64,000 nt of DNA, from assembly GCF_000812875.1 (NCBI RefSeq), contig NZ_JSYK01000003.1, positions 62,001-126,000 on the forward strand. Reading direction: 5' to 3'. Made by a program: the position numbers and the translations under genes. This DNA comes from Kaistella solincola. GTDB taxonomy: Bacteria > Bacteroidota > Bacteroidia > Flavobacteriales > Weeksellaceae. Below the pieces are notes generated by a model. That model made no database searches, was not told where the DNA came from, and saw only the letters and a list, made by a program, of their open reading frames with translations. How positions within the stretch are numbered: the stretch's first letter is position 1; each line of letters begins with the position of its first letter. Below, one piece after another: positions 26,038 to 35,196 of the stretch.

Positions 26038-27411
26038 ATGAAGTATTTGTTTTCGATTTTATGGATTTTTACCGGTTTTGCTGTATCCGCACAAAGCTTA
26101 AATTCAGAAAAAGTGGCGCCGACGATATTTCCGAAAATAAAATCATCAGTGCTGATTCCCGTTCAGATTCCGCTCGCTGAAATTTCGAATATCATTAATG
26201 CTTCCACGCCGAACTTGCTTTTCGAGGATAATTCATTTACGGATAACGACAACGATCAGTTTAAAGTAAAAGTCTGGAAAACACGACCAATTCGATTGGT
26301 TGGCGGAACTGAACAGAACCTTTTAATAGAAGTTCCACTGAAGATTTGGGCGGAAAAAGGAATCGGAAAATTTGGGCTGTATAACTACCAAAATACCACT
26401 TTTGAAACGGTGATGTATTTCAGCACGCAAATTAATTTTCAAAATAACTGGACGGTCGCCACCAAAACTTCACAGCGCGGATTCAAATGGGTGACGAAGC
26501 CGGTGTTGGATTACGGTAAAATTAAATTACCGCTAACGTCTTTAATTGAAAGCACTTTGCAGAAACAGCAGGCTGAATTTTCTAAAACCATCGATGAAAT
26601 GTTGGCGGAACAGCTGAATTTTCAAAAATATGCCGTTTTAGCTTGGAATAATTTTGCACAGCCCTTTAATATTTCGGAAGAATATGATACTTGGTTAAAA
26701 GTTTCACCTTTAAATATCAACATCTCGCCGCTGGTTTTTTACCGGGACCGGCTGGATTTTGGAATCGGTATTGAAACGTATTCAGAAACTTTTACCGGCG
26801 AAAAACCTGCCGCTTCACCGCTATTGAAAACTGTGGCAAACTTCAAAAAAGTGCCCGAATTGCCGCAAAAATTTGTGCTCCAAACCACCGCAAATATTCC
26901 GCTGAAAGAAGCTGAAGAAATTGCCGAAAAAATGTTTCTCGGAAAAGAATTTGATTTCCGCGAAGGAAAATCAAAAATCGTGGTTGATGACGTGAAAATT
27001 TCCAGCGTGGAAAACCGCATAATTATGGAAATATCAACGAGCGGTGCTTTAGAAGGAATTTCTACCATTTCCGGAATTCCGGTTTATGACGCGGAAAAAA
27101 GGAAAATTACGCTTTCGGAAACGACGTATAAATTATCGACCAAAAATATTTTACATAAAGCTGCAGCATTGCTTTTTAAAGGTAAAATCGTTCATCTAAT
27201 CGAGACGGAATATGGGATTCCGACCGCTACGATTGAAGATGAGGCGAGAAAAAGCATCGAAGAAGCCTTTAACAAAGAATATTACAAAGGTGTGAAACTC
27301 ACCGGAAAAGTCTTCGGATTAAAACCTTCCAAAATTCTGCTGAACGGCGAAGTGCTGACGGTTGTTATCGACACCGAAGCGAAACTTGTGTTGAAAATTA
27401 GCGGTTTCTAA
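26038..27411 (+). CDS. DUF4403 family protein
   Basis: This secreted or periplasmic protein of unknown function is found mainly in Bacteroidota. From the ATG at 26038 it has 457 residues and a signal peptide (KYLFSILWIFTGFAVSAQ). This start is preferred because the 20 residues in the longer frame form no signal sequence and would bury it. The family pattern includes IPVQIPLAEISNIINAS, RGFKWVTKPVLDYGKIKLP and the repeated lipid-binding-like beta segments in the second half. It stands alone, followed by tRNA-Cys. Confidence 0.85.
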   Translation: MKYLFSILWIFTGFAVSAQSLNSEKVAPTIFPKIKSSVLIPVQIPLAEISNIINASTPNLLFEDNSFTDNDNDQFKVKVWKTRPIRLVGGTEQNLLIEVPLKIWAEKGIGKFGLYNYQNTTFETVMYFSTQINFQNNWTVATKTSQRGFKWVTKPVLDYGKIKLPLTSLIESTLQKQQAEFSKTIDEMLAEQLNFQKYAVLAWNNFAQPFNISEEYDTWLKVSPLNINISPLVFYRDRLDFGIGIETYSETFTGEKPAASPLLKTVANFKKVPELPQKFVLQTTANIPLKEAEEIAEKMFLGKEFDFREGKSKIVVDDVKISSVENRIIMEISTSGALEGISTISGIPVYDAEKRKITLSETTYKLSTKNILHKAAALLFKGKIVHLIETEYGIPTATIEDEARKSIEEAFNKEYYKGVKLTGKVFGLKPSKILLNGEVLTVVIDTEAKLVLKISGF

Positions 27412-27450
27412 TTTAGACAGAATTAATTTCGGCAATTTTAATAAATTTTC

Positions 27451-27458
27451 TATATTTG
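27451..27458 (+). promoter_or_regulatory. tRNA-Cys promoter -7 box
   Basis: TATATTTG lies 12 nt before the tRNA start. No clear TTG was seen at -33. Confidence 0.6.
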
Positions 27459-27469
27459 CAAACCCAAAT

Positions 27470-27540
27470 GGTTCTTTGGCCGAGTGGTTAGGCAGTGGTC
27501 TGCAACACCATCTACAGCGGTTCGAATCCGCTAGGAACCT
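27470..27540 (+). tRNA. tRNA-Cys (anticodon GCA)
   Basis: Acceptor GGTTCTT pairs with AGGAACC (G-T allowed), stem TGGT/ACCA holds loop CTGCAAC with anticodon GCA, and the T arm contains GGTTCGAATCC. Confidence 0.96.
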
Positions 27541-27541
27541 C

Positions 27542-27583
27542 AAAACCCTATTATCTTTTTACGAAGATTTTAGGGTTTTTTAT
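27542..27583 (+). terminator. Terminator of tRNA-Cys
   Basis: AAAACCCTA pairs with TAGGGTTTT, with an inner ATCTT/AAGAT helix, and is followed by Ts. Confidence 0.85.
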
Positions 27584-27628
27584 TTTAAGGTGGATTTTGA
27601 CGCTGCCTGTAAACGTTATTTAAATTTC

Positions 27629-27636
27629 TAAATTTG
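27629..27636 (+). promoter_or_regulatory. DUF389 gene promoter -7 box
   Basis: TAAATTTG lies 21 nt before the ATG at 27658. Confidence 0.55.
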
Positions 27637-27657
27637 TTCAATCCGTAAATTTATTAT

Positions 27658-28944
27658 ATGAATAATTATTTCAACCTTCAGGACGGCGAAGAGCAAAAAG
27701 AAAAAGTGCTGGCAAATGTGCAGAACAGCATTGTTTTCTCGGGCTCAAATGTTTGGGTTTTAGCCTGTGCTATTGTCATCGCTTCTGTAGGTCTGAATTT
27801 AAACTCTACTGCGGTGGTTATTGGCGCGATGCTTATTTCCCCGCTTATGGGACCGATTGTTGGTGCCGGTTTCGCGTTGGCAATGTTCGATTTTAAGTTA
27901 CTGCGGAAGTCTTTAAAAAATCTCTTGGTATCAACTCTTGTAGGTCTGTTGTTTTCCTCGCTTTATTTCTTTCTGACGCCTTTCAAAGAAGCCCAATCGG
28001 AAATTTTGGCCCGTACAGCGCCTAATATTTATGATGTGATCATCGCCTTTTTTGGCGGATTAGTCGGCGTAATTGCTGTAACACGGGTTGAAAAGGGGAA
28101 TCCAATTCCCGGCGTTGCTATTGCGACAGCGCTCATGCCGCCGCTCTGTACTGCCGGTTATGGTCTGGCAACGGGTAATTTTTCCTTCTTTGGTGGTGCT
28201 CTTTTCTTATATGCCATCAATTGCGTTTTTATATGTATCGCGACCTATCTCATCGCTAAATATTTAAAATATCCCGCCGTAGGATTTGTGGATGCAGCCC
28301 GCGAAAAAAAAGTACGGAACTGGATTACTTTTATTACCGTTTCCATGATTGTTCCAAGTATTTTCTTTGCGTATAAATTTATTCAGGAACAGCGTTTTAA
28401 AGAAAAAGTTTCAGAATACGTTCAAAAAGAATTTGAAAGAAAGAACAACACCATTGTTTACCAAAAAACAACTTATTCTGCCACCGGACAGCGCACCATT
28501 GAGCTCGCATTTCTCAACAGGAAATTTACCGCGAAAGAAATCGCAGACGAAAATAAGAAGTTGGAGGCGCTGGGTTTACCAAATACCCGCTTGATTATTC
28601 GCCAGGACAGCGCATTTCTTGCCGAAGCCTCCACAAAAAAAATTGCGAATAATGAAATTGAAAATGATTTTTCGAATGTCATTGCTGAGTTAAACGCTTC
28701 TGTTGACCGCTATTCTTTCAAAACCGATAACTTATTCAACGAAACCAAGGCGATATTTCCCGAGCTCAGCACCATTTCAGTGGCTAAACAGGAAATTTTC
28801 CTTAAAAAAGATTCAACACAAATTATTCCGGTGGCGCTTTATCAAAGTGAAAATGATCTGTCAGATGAGCGAAAAACGCTTCTCGCCGATTGGTTAAAAA
28901 CAAAATTAAAGGTTGATACGCTGGAAATTTACCGCCGACCTTGA
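27658..28944 (+). CDS. DUF389 domain-containing membrane protein
   Basis: This 428-residue inner-membrane protein has an N-terminal block of about six hydrophobic segments (residues ~25-235) containing the family signature AVVIGAMLISPLMGPIVGAG. It also has VIAFFGGLVGVIAVTR and IATALMPPLCTAGYGLA. The C-terminal ~190 residues are soluble and probably extracytoplasmic or cytoplasmic. The family (TIGR00341-like) has no settled function, and transport is only inferred from the glycine- and proline-rich spans. No operon partner is visible. Confidence 0.9.
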   Translation: MNNYFNLQDGEEQKEKVLANVQNSIVFSGSNVWVLACAIVIASVGLNLNSTAVVIGAMLISPLMGPIVGAGFALAMFDFKLLRKSLKNLLVSTLVGLLFSSLYFFLTPFKEAQSEILARTAPNIYDVIIAFFGGLVGVIAVTRVEKGNPIPGVAIATALMPPLCTAGYGLATGNFSFFGGALFLYAINCVFICIATYLIAKYLKYPAVGFVDAAREKKVRNWITFITVSMIVPSIFFAYKFIQEQRFKEKVSEYVQKEFERKNNTIVYQKTTYSATGQRTIELAFLNRKFTAKEIADENKKLEALGLPNTRLIIRQDSAFLAEASTKKIANNEIENDFSNVIAELNASVDRYSFKTDNLFNETKAIFPELSTISVAKQEIFLKKDSTQIIPVALYQSENDLSDERKTLLADWLKTKLKVDTLEIYRRP

Positions 28945-29089
28945 TTTTTGAAAGCGGTTAAAAATTTGACTGTAACAGGTTTTAATACATTTTAAATAAA
29001 TTAACATTTCCTTAACGCTACATTGGTTCCAATTTTGGCATTAGGCTATAACAATCTGAAAATGATTCTTAATTTATAAAAAGTACGTT

Positions 29090-29653
29090 ATGGAAACTAT
29101 AATTCAAACACCATCAATATTCAAAAAGTTATTTTTAACAGGTTCGCTTTCAGTGCTGATGTTAGCAGCCTGTACAAAGGACAATAAAGTAGCTGAAAAA
29201 TCTGTAGAGCAACAGAAAATGGAATTCCAGGCAAGACAGCTGGAAATTGAAAAACAGAAATTAGCGATTGAAAAGGAAAAAATCGCCTACGAAACACAGA
29301 AAAAACAGGACAGTATTGCTGAAGTCGAAAAAGCGCGTGCTGCCGCTCCAAGACCTCAGGTCATCCGGGAAACCAAAACAGTTTACGTAAACAACACACC
29401 GCGACAATCGTCTTCTTCTGGTAATTATTCCAATGACGGCGCTGGTACTACTCAAGCTGCACAACCACAGGGAATGAGTAAAGCTGCTAAAGGTGCTATT
29501 ATCGGTACCGTTGGTGGTGCTGCAGCCGGTGCGATTATCAGTAAGAAAAACCGTGCTTTAGGTGCCGTAATTGGTGGTGTTGCAGGTGGTGCAACAGGTT
29601 ATACCATCGGTAGATCGCAGGATAGAAAAGACGGTAGAGTACAACCCCGATAA
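29090..29653 (+). CDS. Glycine-zipper lipoprotein with coiled coil
   Basis: A lipoprotein signal (LFLTGSLSVLMLAAC, lipobox Cys near residue 28) is followed by a charged coiled coil of Gln/Glu/Lys (about 40-90). A Ser/Asn/Gln linker comes next, and then a C-terminal glycine zipper with three Gly-rich hairpin spans (GAIIGTVGGAAAGAIIS, LGAVIGGVAGGATGYTIG). Such YMGG/17-kDa-antigen-like zippers insert in or lie on the outer membrane. The role is unknown; an envelope-stability function is possible. A hairpin terminator follows immediately. Confidence 0.8.
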   Translation: METIIQTPSIFKKLFLTGSLSVLMLAACTKDNKVAEKSVEQQKMEFQARQLEIEKQKLAIEKEKIAYETQKKQDSIAEVEKARAAAPRPQVIRETKTVYVNNTPRQSSSSGNYSNDGAGTTQAAQPQGMSKAAKGAIIGTVGGAAAGAIISKKNRALGAVIGGVAGGATGYTIGRSQDRKDGRVQPR

Positions 29654-29672
29654 TATTTACATATTTTAATTA

Positions 29673-29703
29673 AAAGATTGCTTATTTTTAAGCAATCTTT
29701 TTT
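29673..29703 (+). terminator. Terminator after the glycine-zipper gene
   Basis: AAAGATTGCTT pairs with AAGCAATCTTT and is followed by Ts, ending 2 nt before the next ATG (29705). This excludes the earlier in-frame TTG as a start for the next gene. Confidence 0.85.
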
Positions 29704-29704
29704 T

Positions 29705-31324
29705 ATGTTTTATATTTTATTGATGCTGATTATACTGCTGCCTGCCTTGGCGGGAATTGGCGCTTTTTCAGCTAAAATTTTTAAAATAACCGATCTTGGT
29801 TTGTCACTCACTATTTTAACCGGTGTTTTTTGCTGTACCATACTATGGACCGTGCTCGCGTTCTTTTTTCCACTGAATGTTTATGTGGAAATTCTAACCA
29901 TAATTATCGGGATTTTTTTCTTTTTTCATTTAAAAAATTACCTGCTTTTTTGGCGATTTTTTTCTAAAAATGCAATTTCTTTTTTGGTGATTTCGTGCAT
30001 CACCATTTTTTTTGGTTCCTATTATCCGTTTATTTTAGATCATTTCGGATATTACGTTCCGTCAATCAAATGGCTTTCGGAAGTTGGTTTAGTAAAAGGA
30101 ATTTGTAATTTGGATTTGATGCTTGGGCAGATGTCGCTGTGGCACGTTTTCCAGGCAGGTTTTTCGCATTTTGCAGATCCATTTTTGCGCATCAATGTTT
30201 TGGTTTTAATCATCTACACCATTTACATTTTCGATAAAAAATTCTGGGTTCATTTGGCATTTTTTCCGGTTTTGTATTTATTGGTTCAGTCGCCAAGTCC
30301 GGATTTGCCGGTAATTGTGTTCTCGCTGATTATTTTAAATGAAATTTTTACCTCAAATAAAAATGCAGGCTTTTTGCTGGCTTATTCGGTTTTCGTTTTT
30401 GCTATAAAACCCACAGTTTTGTGGTTGCCGCTTTTTACTTTTTTGTACTCTTTTTTTATTTTAAAAGGTAAGCTGAAAAGCTTGTATTTCGCTGTGGCTG
30501 TAATGCTTTTGTTTTTATTTAAAAACCTTTGGACTTTCGGATTTCCAATATTTCCCGCACAATTTTTAGATTTTGGTCTTGCATGGAAACCAAATGATGA
30601 ATTACTGAAAAATTCTGCAGAAGTCGCGGTTCGGAAAACATTCGATACAAAATATTCCTATGCTGAAATTCAGCACTTTTCAAATTGGGAATATTTTAAA
30701 AAGTGGCTGTTTTTAGGCGGAATAAAAGGTAATATTCATATTTTGTTTGTTCTGAGTTTGAGTGGATTTTTTGTTTTCGCTTTTCTTAAAAAATCGAGGT
30801 TAGTCTGGTTTCTTTTTATTTCAGTTTTAATTAAAAGTGTGGCGGTTTTTATTTTTTCGGCGCAGTATCGTTTTTTTATCGAAGTATTTTTTGTGCTCTT
30901 TTTTGTGCTTTTTTTCGAATTATTATCGAAAAAATTTGCACTGTTCATTTATGGCGCACTATCCATTTTTGTTTTTGCATTTCTCACTTTTCCATCATTG
31001 CCGAAGAGCTATTTCCCAAGTTTTAAGCTCGGAAATTACATCACGGGTTTTGATGCAAACCAGTTTTACAAACCATCTTATTTTGCTTTAAAAAAATATA
31101 AAACACATCAAATCGGCAACCTTAAATTCAACGTGGTGGATGGTTATATTTATAATTTTGAAACACCAATTCCCACAATTTCTCCGCAATATATCTATGA
31201 AGATTTAGAAGCCGGCATTTTCCCGCAGCTCAAAGGCAAAACCGTAAAAAATGGTTTTATATGGCGGAAAATTTCTCCGGAAGAAAAAGAAAAATTGCGA
31301 ATTATACTCCAAGATTTTGAGTAA
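29705..31324 (+). CDS. Polytopic membrane protein, possibly glycosyltransferase-like (LIC_10190-like)
   Basis: This 539-residue protein has roughly twelve hydrophobic spans and a soluble C-terminal ~80 residues. A loop after the third or fourth span (LDHFGYYVPSIKWLSEVGLV and MLGQMSLWHVFQAGFSHF) resembles the acidic first loop of GT-C-fold glycosyltransferases and of the LIC_10190-type family. Base composition is very T-rich because of Phe and Leu codons. Start 29705 is chosen because upstream in-frame sequence lies within a terminator hairpin. A role in lipid-linked glycan or surface polysaccharide synthesis is a guess. Confidence 0.6.
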   Translation: MFYILLMLIILLPALAGIGAFSAKIFKITDLGLSLTILTGVFCCTILWTVLAFFFPLNVYVEILTIIIGIFFFFHLKNYLLFWRFFSKNAISFLVISCITIFFGSYYPFILDHFGYYVPSIKWLSEVGLVKGICNLDLMLGQMSLWHVFQAGFSHFADPFLRINVLVLIIYTIYIFDKKFWVHLAFFPVLYLLVQSPSPDLPVIVFSLIILNEIFTSNKNAGFLLAYSVFVFAIKPTVLWLPLFTFLYSFFILKGKLKSLYFAVAVMLLFLFKNLWTFGFPIFPAQFLDFGLAWKPNDELLKNSAEVAVRKTFDTKYSYAEIQHFSNWEYFKKWLFLGGIKGNIHILFVLSLSGFFVFAFLKKSRLVWFLFISVLIKSVAVFIFSAQYRFFIEVFFVLFFVLFFELLSKKFALFIYGALSIFVFAFLTFPSLPKSYFPSFKLGNYITGFDANQFYKPSYFALKKYKTHQIGNLKFNVVDGYIYNFETPIPTISPQYIYEDLEAGIFPQLKGKTVKNGFIWRKISPEEKEKLRIILQDFE

Positions 31325-31376
31325 ATAAATCTTTTCTATCATGCTGAAAGTGCTTAAAAATGCCAATTTATCTCCT

Positions 31377-31384
31377 TAACTTTG
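31377..31384 (+). promoter_or_regulatory. aroC promoter -7 box, near-leaderless
   Basis: TAACTTTG ends 4 nt before the aroC ATG at 31389, so transcription would start at or within a few bases of the start codon. Confidence 0.55.
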
Positions 31385-31388
31385 TGAA

Positions 31389-32456
31389 ATGTTCAACTTA
31401 GGAAATTTTCTCACGCTTTCTACCTTTGGTGAAAGTCACGGCGCTGCGTACGGCGGCATCATTACCAATTTTCCCGCGGGTTTAGAAATCGATTTAGAAA
31501 AAGTTCAGCAGCAGCTGGACCGTCGGCGTCCGGGGCAAAGTGCCATCGTTACACAGCGAAAAGAAAGCGATGAGGTAAAATTCCTCTCGGGAATTTTCGA
31601 AGGAAAAACCACAGGAACGCCAATTGGTTTCCAGATTGAGAATGAAGACCAAAAATCGAAAGATTACAACCATATTGCTCAGGCTGCTCGTCCGAGCCAC
31701 GCAGATTTTACCTACGACCAGAAATTTGGCATTCGCGATTATCGTGGTGGCGGCAAATCTTCAGCGCGCGAAACCGTAAACTGGGTGGTTGCCGGAAGCA
31801 TGGCGCGACAACTTCTGCCTGAAAATGTAGAAATTTCAGCTTATGTTTCATCGGTTGGTGAAATTTTTTGTGAAAAACCGTATCAGGACCTCGATTTTTC
31901 TAAAATCGATTCCAACGAAGTGCGCTGTCCCGACGAAGAAACGGCCGAGCGCATGATTGCAAAGATAAAAGAGATAAAAAAAGAAGGCAACACCATCGGC
32001 GGCACGATAACGTGCGTAATTAAAAATTTGCCCATTGGAATTGGTGAACCGGTTTTTGGCAAACTTCAGGCTGAACTCGCCAAATCAATGCTGAATATCA
32101 ACGCCTGCAAAGGTTTTGAATATGGCAGCGGATTTTGCGGTGCAAAAATGACCGGCATAGAGCACAACGATCTTTTTAATGCTAATTTTACCACCAAAAC
32201 CAATCTTTCTGGTGGAATACAGGGCGGAATTTCAAACGGAATGGATGTTTATTTCCGCGTAGCTTTCAAACCTGTGGCGACAATTTTACGCCCTCAGGAA
32301 AGCTTCGATAAAGACGGAAATCCGATTATAATTGAGGGAAAAGGCCGTCACGATGCATGCGTTTTGCCACGCGCTGTACCGATTGTTGAGAATTTAGCAG
32401 CTTTTGTGCTCGCTGATTTGTTTTTGATCAATAAACTACGTAAATTCTCTGTGTGA
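31389..32456 (+). CDS. aroC: Chorismate synthase
   Basis: AroC performs the last step of the shikimate pathway, converting 5-enolpyruvylshikimate 3-phosphate to chorismate with reduced FMN. The 355-residue protein has [36 protein letters not shown], the [10 protein letters not shown] motif and [10 protein letters not shown]; all family signatures are intact. Length is normal. The ATG is only a few bases after the -7 box. The gene stands alone. Confidence 0.98.
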   Translation: MFNLGNFLTLSTFGESHGAAYGGIITNFPAGLEIDLEKVQQQLDRRRPGQSAIVTQRKESDEVKFLSGIFEGKTTGTPIGFQIENEDQKSKDYNHIAQAARPSHADFTYDQKFGIRDYRGGGKSSARETVNWVVAGSMARQLLPENVEISAYVSSVGEIFCEKPYQDLDFSKIDSNEVRCPDEETAERMIAKIKEIKKEGNTIGGTITCVIKNLPIGIGEPVFGKLQAELAKSMLNINACKGFEYGSGFCGAKMTGIEHNDLFNANFTTKTNLSGGIQGGISNGMDVYFRVAFKPVATILRPQESFDKDGNPIIIEGKGRHDACVLPRAVPIVENLAAFVLADLFLINKLRKFSV

Positions 32457-32512
32457 CAATAATCACATGCAAGTGCTATTAATTTCCGGAAATTTGGTAA
32501 AAATTTAAAATA

Positions 32513-33121
32513 ATGAATTCAACAACAGTAGACCAAAAAAACAATACATTTCAAAACCTCCAAAATTACTGGCTTGATGCCCTGACTTTCGAAGAATACA
32601 TGGCTGTTGCCGTGCAAAGAGCGACCAACAATATAATCGAAAACGATCCGTATCAGGAATATTACGATTTGGGTTTGCAGCGTACGAACAGAACGCTGAA
32701 AACTTTAAAATTAGATGCAGAGCAGCTTGAAAGAGCACAGGCAAAAAATTTTAACGGCAAAATCCTTATTATTTCTGAACCCTGGTGTGGCGACGCGAGC
32801 GCAACAGTGCCGGCAGTTGCCAAATTTTTCGAAGCTTTGGGAAATGATGTTCGTGTATTTCTGCGCGATCAGGACACCTCTCTAATCGATCATTTTCTAA
32901 CCAACGACACACAGTCTATTCCAAAAGTGATTGTTTTAGATGAAAACTTCAACGTCACCGCAAACTGGGGGCCACGTCCTCAATTCGGAAATGATTTGCT
33001 GAAAAAATTCAAAGAAAATCCGGAAACGTATCCGCGCGAGGTTTTCTACAATGATTTGCAGGTGTATTATTCCCGAAACAAAGGAAAAGACGCCGTCGAA
33101 GAAATTATCACTTTGCTTTAA
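32513..33121 (+). CDS. Thioredoxin-fold protein lacking CxxC
   Basis: This 202-residue protein matches the thioredoxin_9-type family of Bacteroidota and Firmicutes: FNGKILIISEPWCGDASATV, IPKVIVLDENFNVTANWGPRP (in parts), and a C-terminal helix. At the usual active site only one cysteine is present (WCGDAS in place of WCxxC), so a dithiol oxidoreductase role is doubtful. It is followed after 11 nt by a true TlpA-type protein and probably forms an operon with it. Confidence 0.82.
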   Translation: MNSTTVDQKNNTFQNLQNYWLDALTFEEYMAVAVQRATNNIIENDPYQEYYDLGLQRTNRTLKTLKLDAEQLERAQAKNFNGKILIISEPWCGDASATVPAVAKFFEALGNDVRVFLRDQDTSLIDHFLTNDTQSIPKVIVLDENFNVTANWGPRPQFGNDLLKKFKENPETYPREVFYNDLQVYYSRNKGKDAVEEIITLL

Positions 33122-33132
33122 ACTAAAAATTA

Positions 33133-33684
33133 ATGAACTTTTTAAGGAAAAATGGCTTTTTTATCGTCGCCATGGCTTTCGTGGCGATTCTCTACCTTTT
33201 CCCGTCGGTAAAACTGAAACTGAAAGATTTGTTTTTTCCAATTGCCGAGATTGAAAATGCAATTACTTTAAGCGACGAAGATTACGATATTCAGCTGAAA
33301 GGAATTAACGTTCCCGATACCAATCTGAAAACTTTGAAAGGCGACAAGCTGGTTTTCCTGAATTTCTGGGGAACCTGGTGTCCACCTTGTCGTGAAGAAT
33401 GGCCGACGATTGAAAAGCTGTATCAGTCCAGAAAGAATGATGTAGATTTCGTGCTGATAGCCATGCAGGACAAAGAAGAAGATGTGGTGGAGTTTATGAA
33501 AAAAAACAATTACACCACTCCCGTTTACATTGCGCAAAGCCCAATTACCAATCATGTTTTGCCCAAAGTTTTTCCAACCACTTTTTTGCTGGATAAAAAC
33601 GGCAGAATTTTGCTGAAAGAAGACGGTACGAAAGACTGGAATTCCAAATCAGTCCACGAGTTTATCGACAATGTAACCAAATAA
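33133..33684 (+). CDS. TlpA family disulfide reductase
   Basis: This 183-residue membrane-anchored thioredoxin has a hydrophobic N-terminal span (about residues 7-24) and a periplasmic domain with active site FWGTWCPPCREEWP (WCPPC) and the cis-proline loop VFPTTFLLDKNGR. It probably keeps periplasmic cysteines reduced, for instance during cytochrome c maturation. It lies 11 nt after the single-cysteine thioredoxin-fold gene. Confidence 0.92.
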   Translation: MNFLRKNGFFIVAMAFVAILYLFPSVKLKLKDLFFPIAEIENAITLSDEDYDIQLKGINVPDTNLKTLKGDKLVFLNFWGTWCPPCREEWPTIEKLYQSRKNDVDFVLIAMQDKEEDVVEFMKKNNYTTPVYIAQSPITNHVLPKVFPTTFLLDKNGRILLKEDGTKDWNSKSVHEFIDNVTK

Positions 33685-33756
33685 ATTAACGAATATTTAC
33701 GAATTCATGGTATAGTATTTGCGAAATACTTGGCGTTTAAAAATACACAAACAAAG

Positions 33757-34092
33757 ATGAAATTATCAAAAATTCAGTTGGCCAGAGAGGCATTTAAGCA
33801 CAAAGGATTTATCTCGAAAATCCCGGTTATCGTGCGGATGATAAAATCTGCCACCAAAAAAGGCGGTTACAAGCCTCATTTCAAAAACGTAATTGTTCCC
33901 GGCCTGGTGCTCGTATATTTAATATCCCCGATAGACTTTCTTCCAGACTTTATCCCTGTAATCGGCGTTTTAGATGATATTGCGCTCCTCGCATTTGCAA
34001 TTCCGCTGCTGATTACCGAAGCCGAAAAGTTTGTCGCTTGGGAAGCTTCCCGAACCGAAGACAAAGTAATAGACGCCGAGATTATTCATTAA
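33757..34092 (+). CDS. YkvA family protein (DUF1232)
   Basis: This 111-residue protein contains the DUF1232 signature LVYLISPIDFLPDFIPVIGVLDDIALLAFAI, quoted here only as SPIDFLPDFIPVIGVLDD, in two short hydrophobic helices. The function is unknown. The ATG at 33757 is preferred over a TTG nine codons upstream. A small terminator follows. Confidence 0.9.
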   Translation: MKLSKIQLAREAFKHKGFISKIPVIVRMIKSATKKGGYKPHFKNVIVPGLVLVYLISPIDFLPDFIPVIGVLDDIALLAFAIPLLITEAEKFVAWEASRTEDKVIDAEIIH

Positions 34093-34105
34093 AAAATAAA
34101 AATTC

Positions 34106-34129
34106 CGCTTATTTAAGCGTTTTTTTTTG
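34106..34129 (+). terminator. Terminator after the DUF1232 gene
   Basis: CGCTTA pairs with TAAGCG and is followed by nine Ts. Confidence 0.8.
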
Positions 34130-34154
34130 AAGCAACAAGATTTGTCAGGTGCTC

Positions 34155-34236
34155 GAAAGGTACAACCCGCTTTCCGTTACTCCCGAACTTTCGGGATCCA
34201 CTCCAATCGGGGCTAGAAGTCCGGGTTTTCCTTCTT
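34155..34236. repeat. GC-rich structured intergenic repeat, copy 1
   Basis: The element contains AACCCGCTTTCCGTTACTCC, an inner CCCGAA/TTCGGG hairpin, CCACTCCAATCGGGGCTAG and a closing CCGGGTT complementary to AACCCG at its start. The TACTCCCG ... AATCGGGG architecture recurs near 39000. It does not code for a convincing protein. Confidence 0.6.
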
Positions 34237-34283
34237 TCAAAAATTGGCCGTTTTAATTCGAAAAAAAACAGGAAATTTGCAGC

Positions 34284-35192
34284 GTGAAAACTCTCATCTC
34301 TATTGTCGGCACCACCGGAATTGGTAAAACAAAACTCGCCATCGATTTAGCAAAATATTTCGAAACCGAAATTATTTCCTGCGATTCGCGGCAATTTTTT
34401 CGTGAAATGAAAATCGGAACGGCCACGCCGTCCGCTGAGGAATTAGCTGCAGCTCCACATCATTTTATCGATAATCTTTCGATTCAGGATTATTATTCGA
34501 TCGGGCAATATGAAAAAGACGCTTTGGAGAAATTAAACCAACTTTTCCAGACAAAAGATATTGTCATTTTAGTCGGCGGAAGCATGATGTACGAAAAAGC
34601 TGTGATCGACGGACTTCACGAGCTTCCCGAGGCAAATCCGGAAAATCAGGCCAAATTAGAGCAAATTTTTGCTGACGACGGTATTGAAAAACTTCAGAAT
34701 ATCCTTTCTGATTTTGACCCCGAATATTTCGCGAAAGTAGATATTGAAAATCCGCGCCGCCTTTTCCGCGCGATCGATATCATTTGGCAAACCGGGAAAA
34801 CTTATACCGAAAACATTTCCGCACAAAGAAAAAACCGCGACTTCAACGTCATTAGAATCGGAATTGAAGCGCCGCGCGAAATCATTTACGACCGAATCAA
34901 CCGTCGCGTCGACCAAATGCTGGAAAATGGTTTGCTGAAAGAAGCAGAATCTTTAATTCCATTTAAAAATCTAACCGCTTTGCAAACCGTTGGTTATTCT
35001 GAACTTTTTAAATATTTCGACAAAACCTGGACTCTAGATTTCGCCGTCGAAGAAATCAAAAAAAATTCCAGAAGATTTGCAAAACGCCAGCTCACCTGGT
35101 ACCGCAAAGAAGAAAACATCAATTGGGTAAATTTTGAAAATTCCCTCGCGGAATCCTTATCTTTGCTTCAGACTTTAAACCTCAAAAAATAA
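34284..35192 (+). CDS. miaA: tRNA dimethylallyltransferase
   Basis: MiaA transfers a dimethylallyl group to A37 of tRNAs that read UNN codons. The 302-residue protein starts with GTG and has the P-loop GTTGIGKTKLAIDLA (residues ~8-22; most homologues have GPTGxGKT), ISCDSRQFF, IGTATPSAEE and RRLFRAIDI. The C-terminal KRQLTWYRKE is typical. The next gene begins 4 nt downstream. Confidence 0.96.
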   Translation: MKTLISIVGTTGIGKTKLAIDLAKYFETEIISCDSRQFFREMKIGTATPSAEELAAAPHHFIDNLSIQDYYSIGQYEKDALEKLNQLFQTKDIVILVGGSMMYEKAVIDGLHELPEANPENQAKLEQIFADDGIEKLQNILSDFDPEYFAKVDIENPRRLFRAIDIIWQTGKTYTENISAQRKNRDFNVIRIGIEAPREIIYDRINRRVDQMLENGLLKEAESLIPFKNLTALQTVGYSELFKYFDKTWTLDFAVEEIKKNSRRFAKRQLTWYRKEENINWVNFENSLAESLSLLQTLNLKK

Positions 35193-35196
35193 AACC

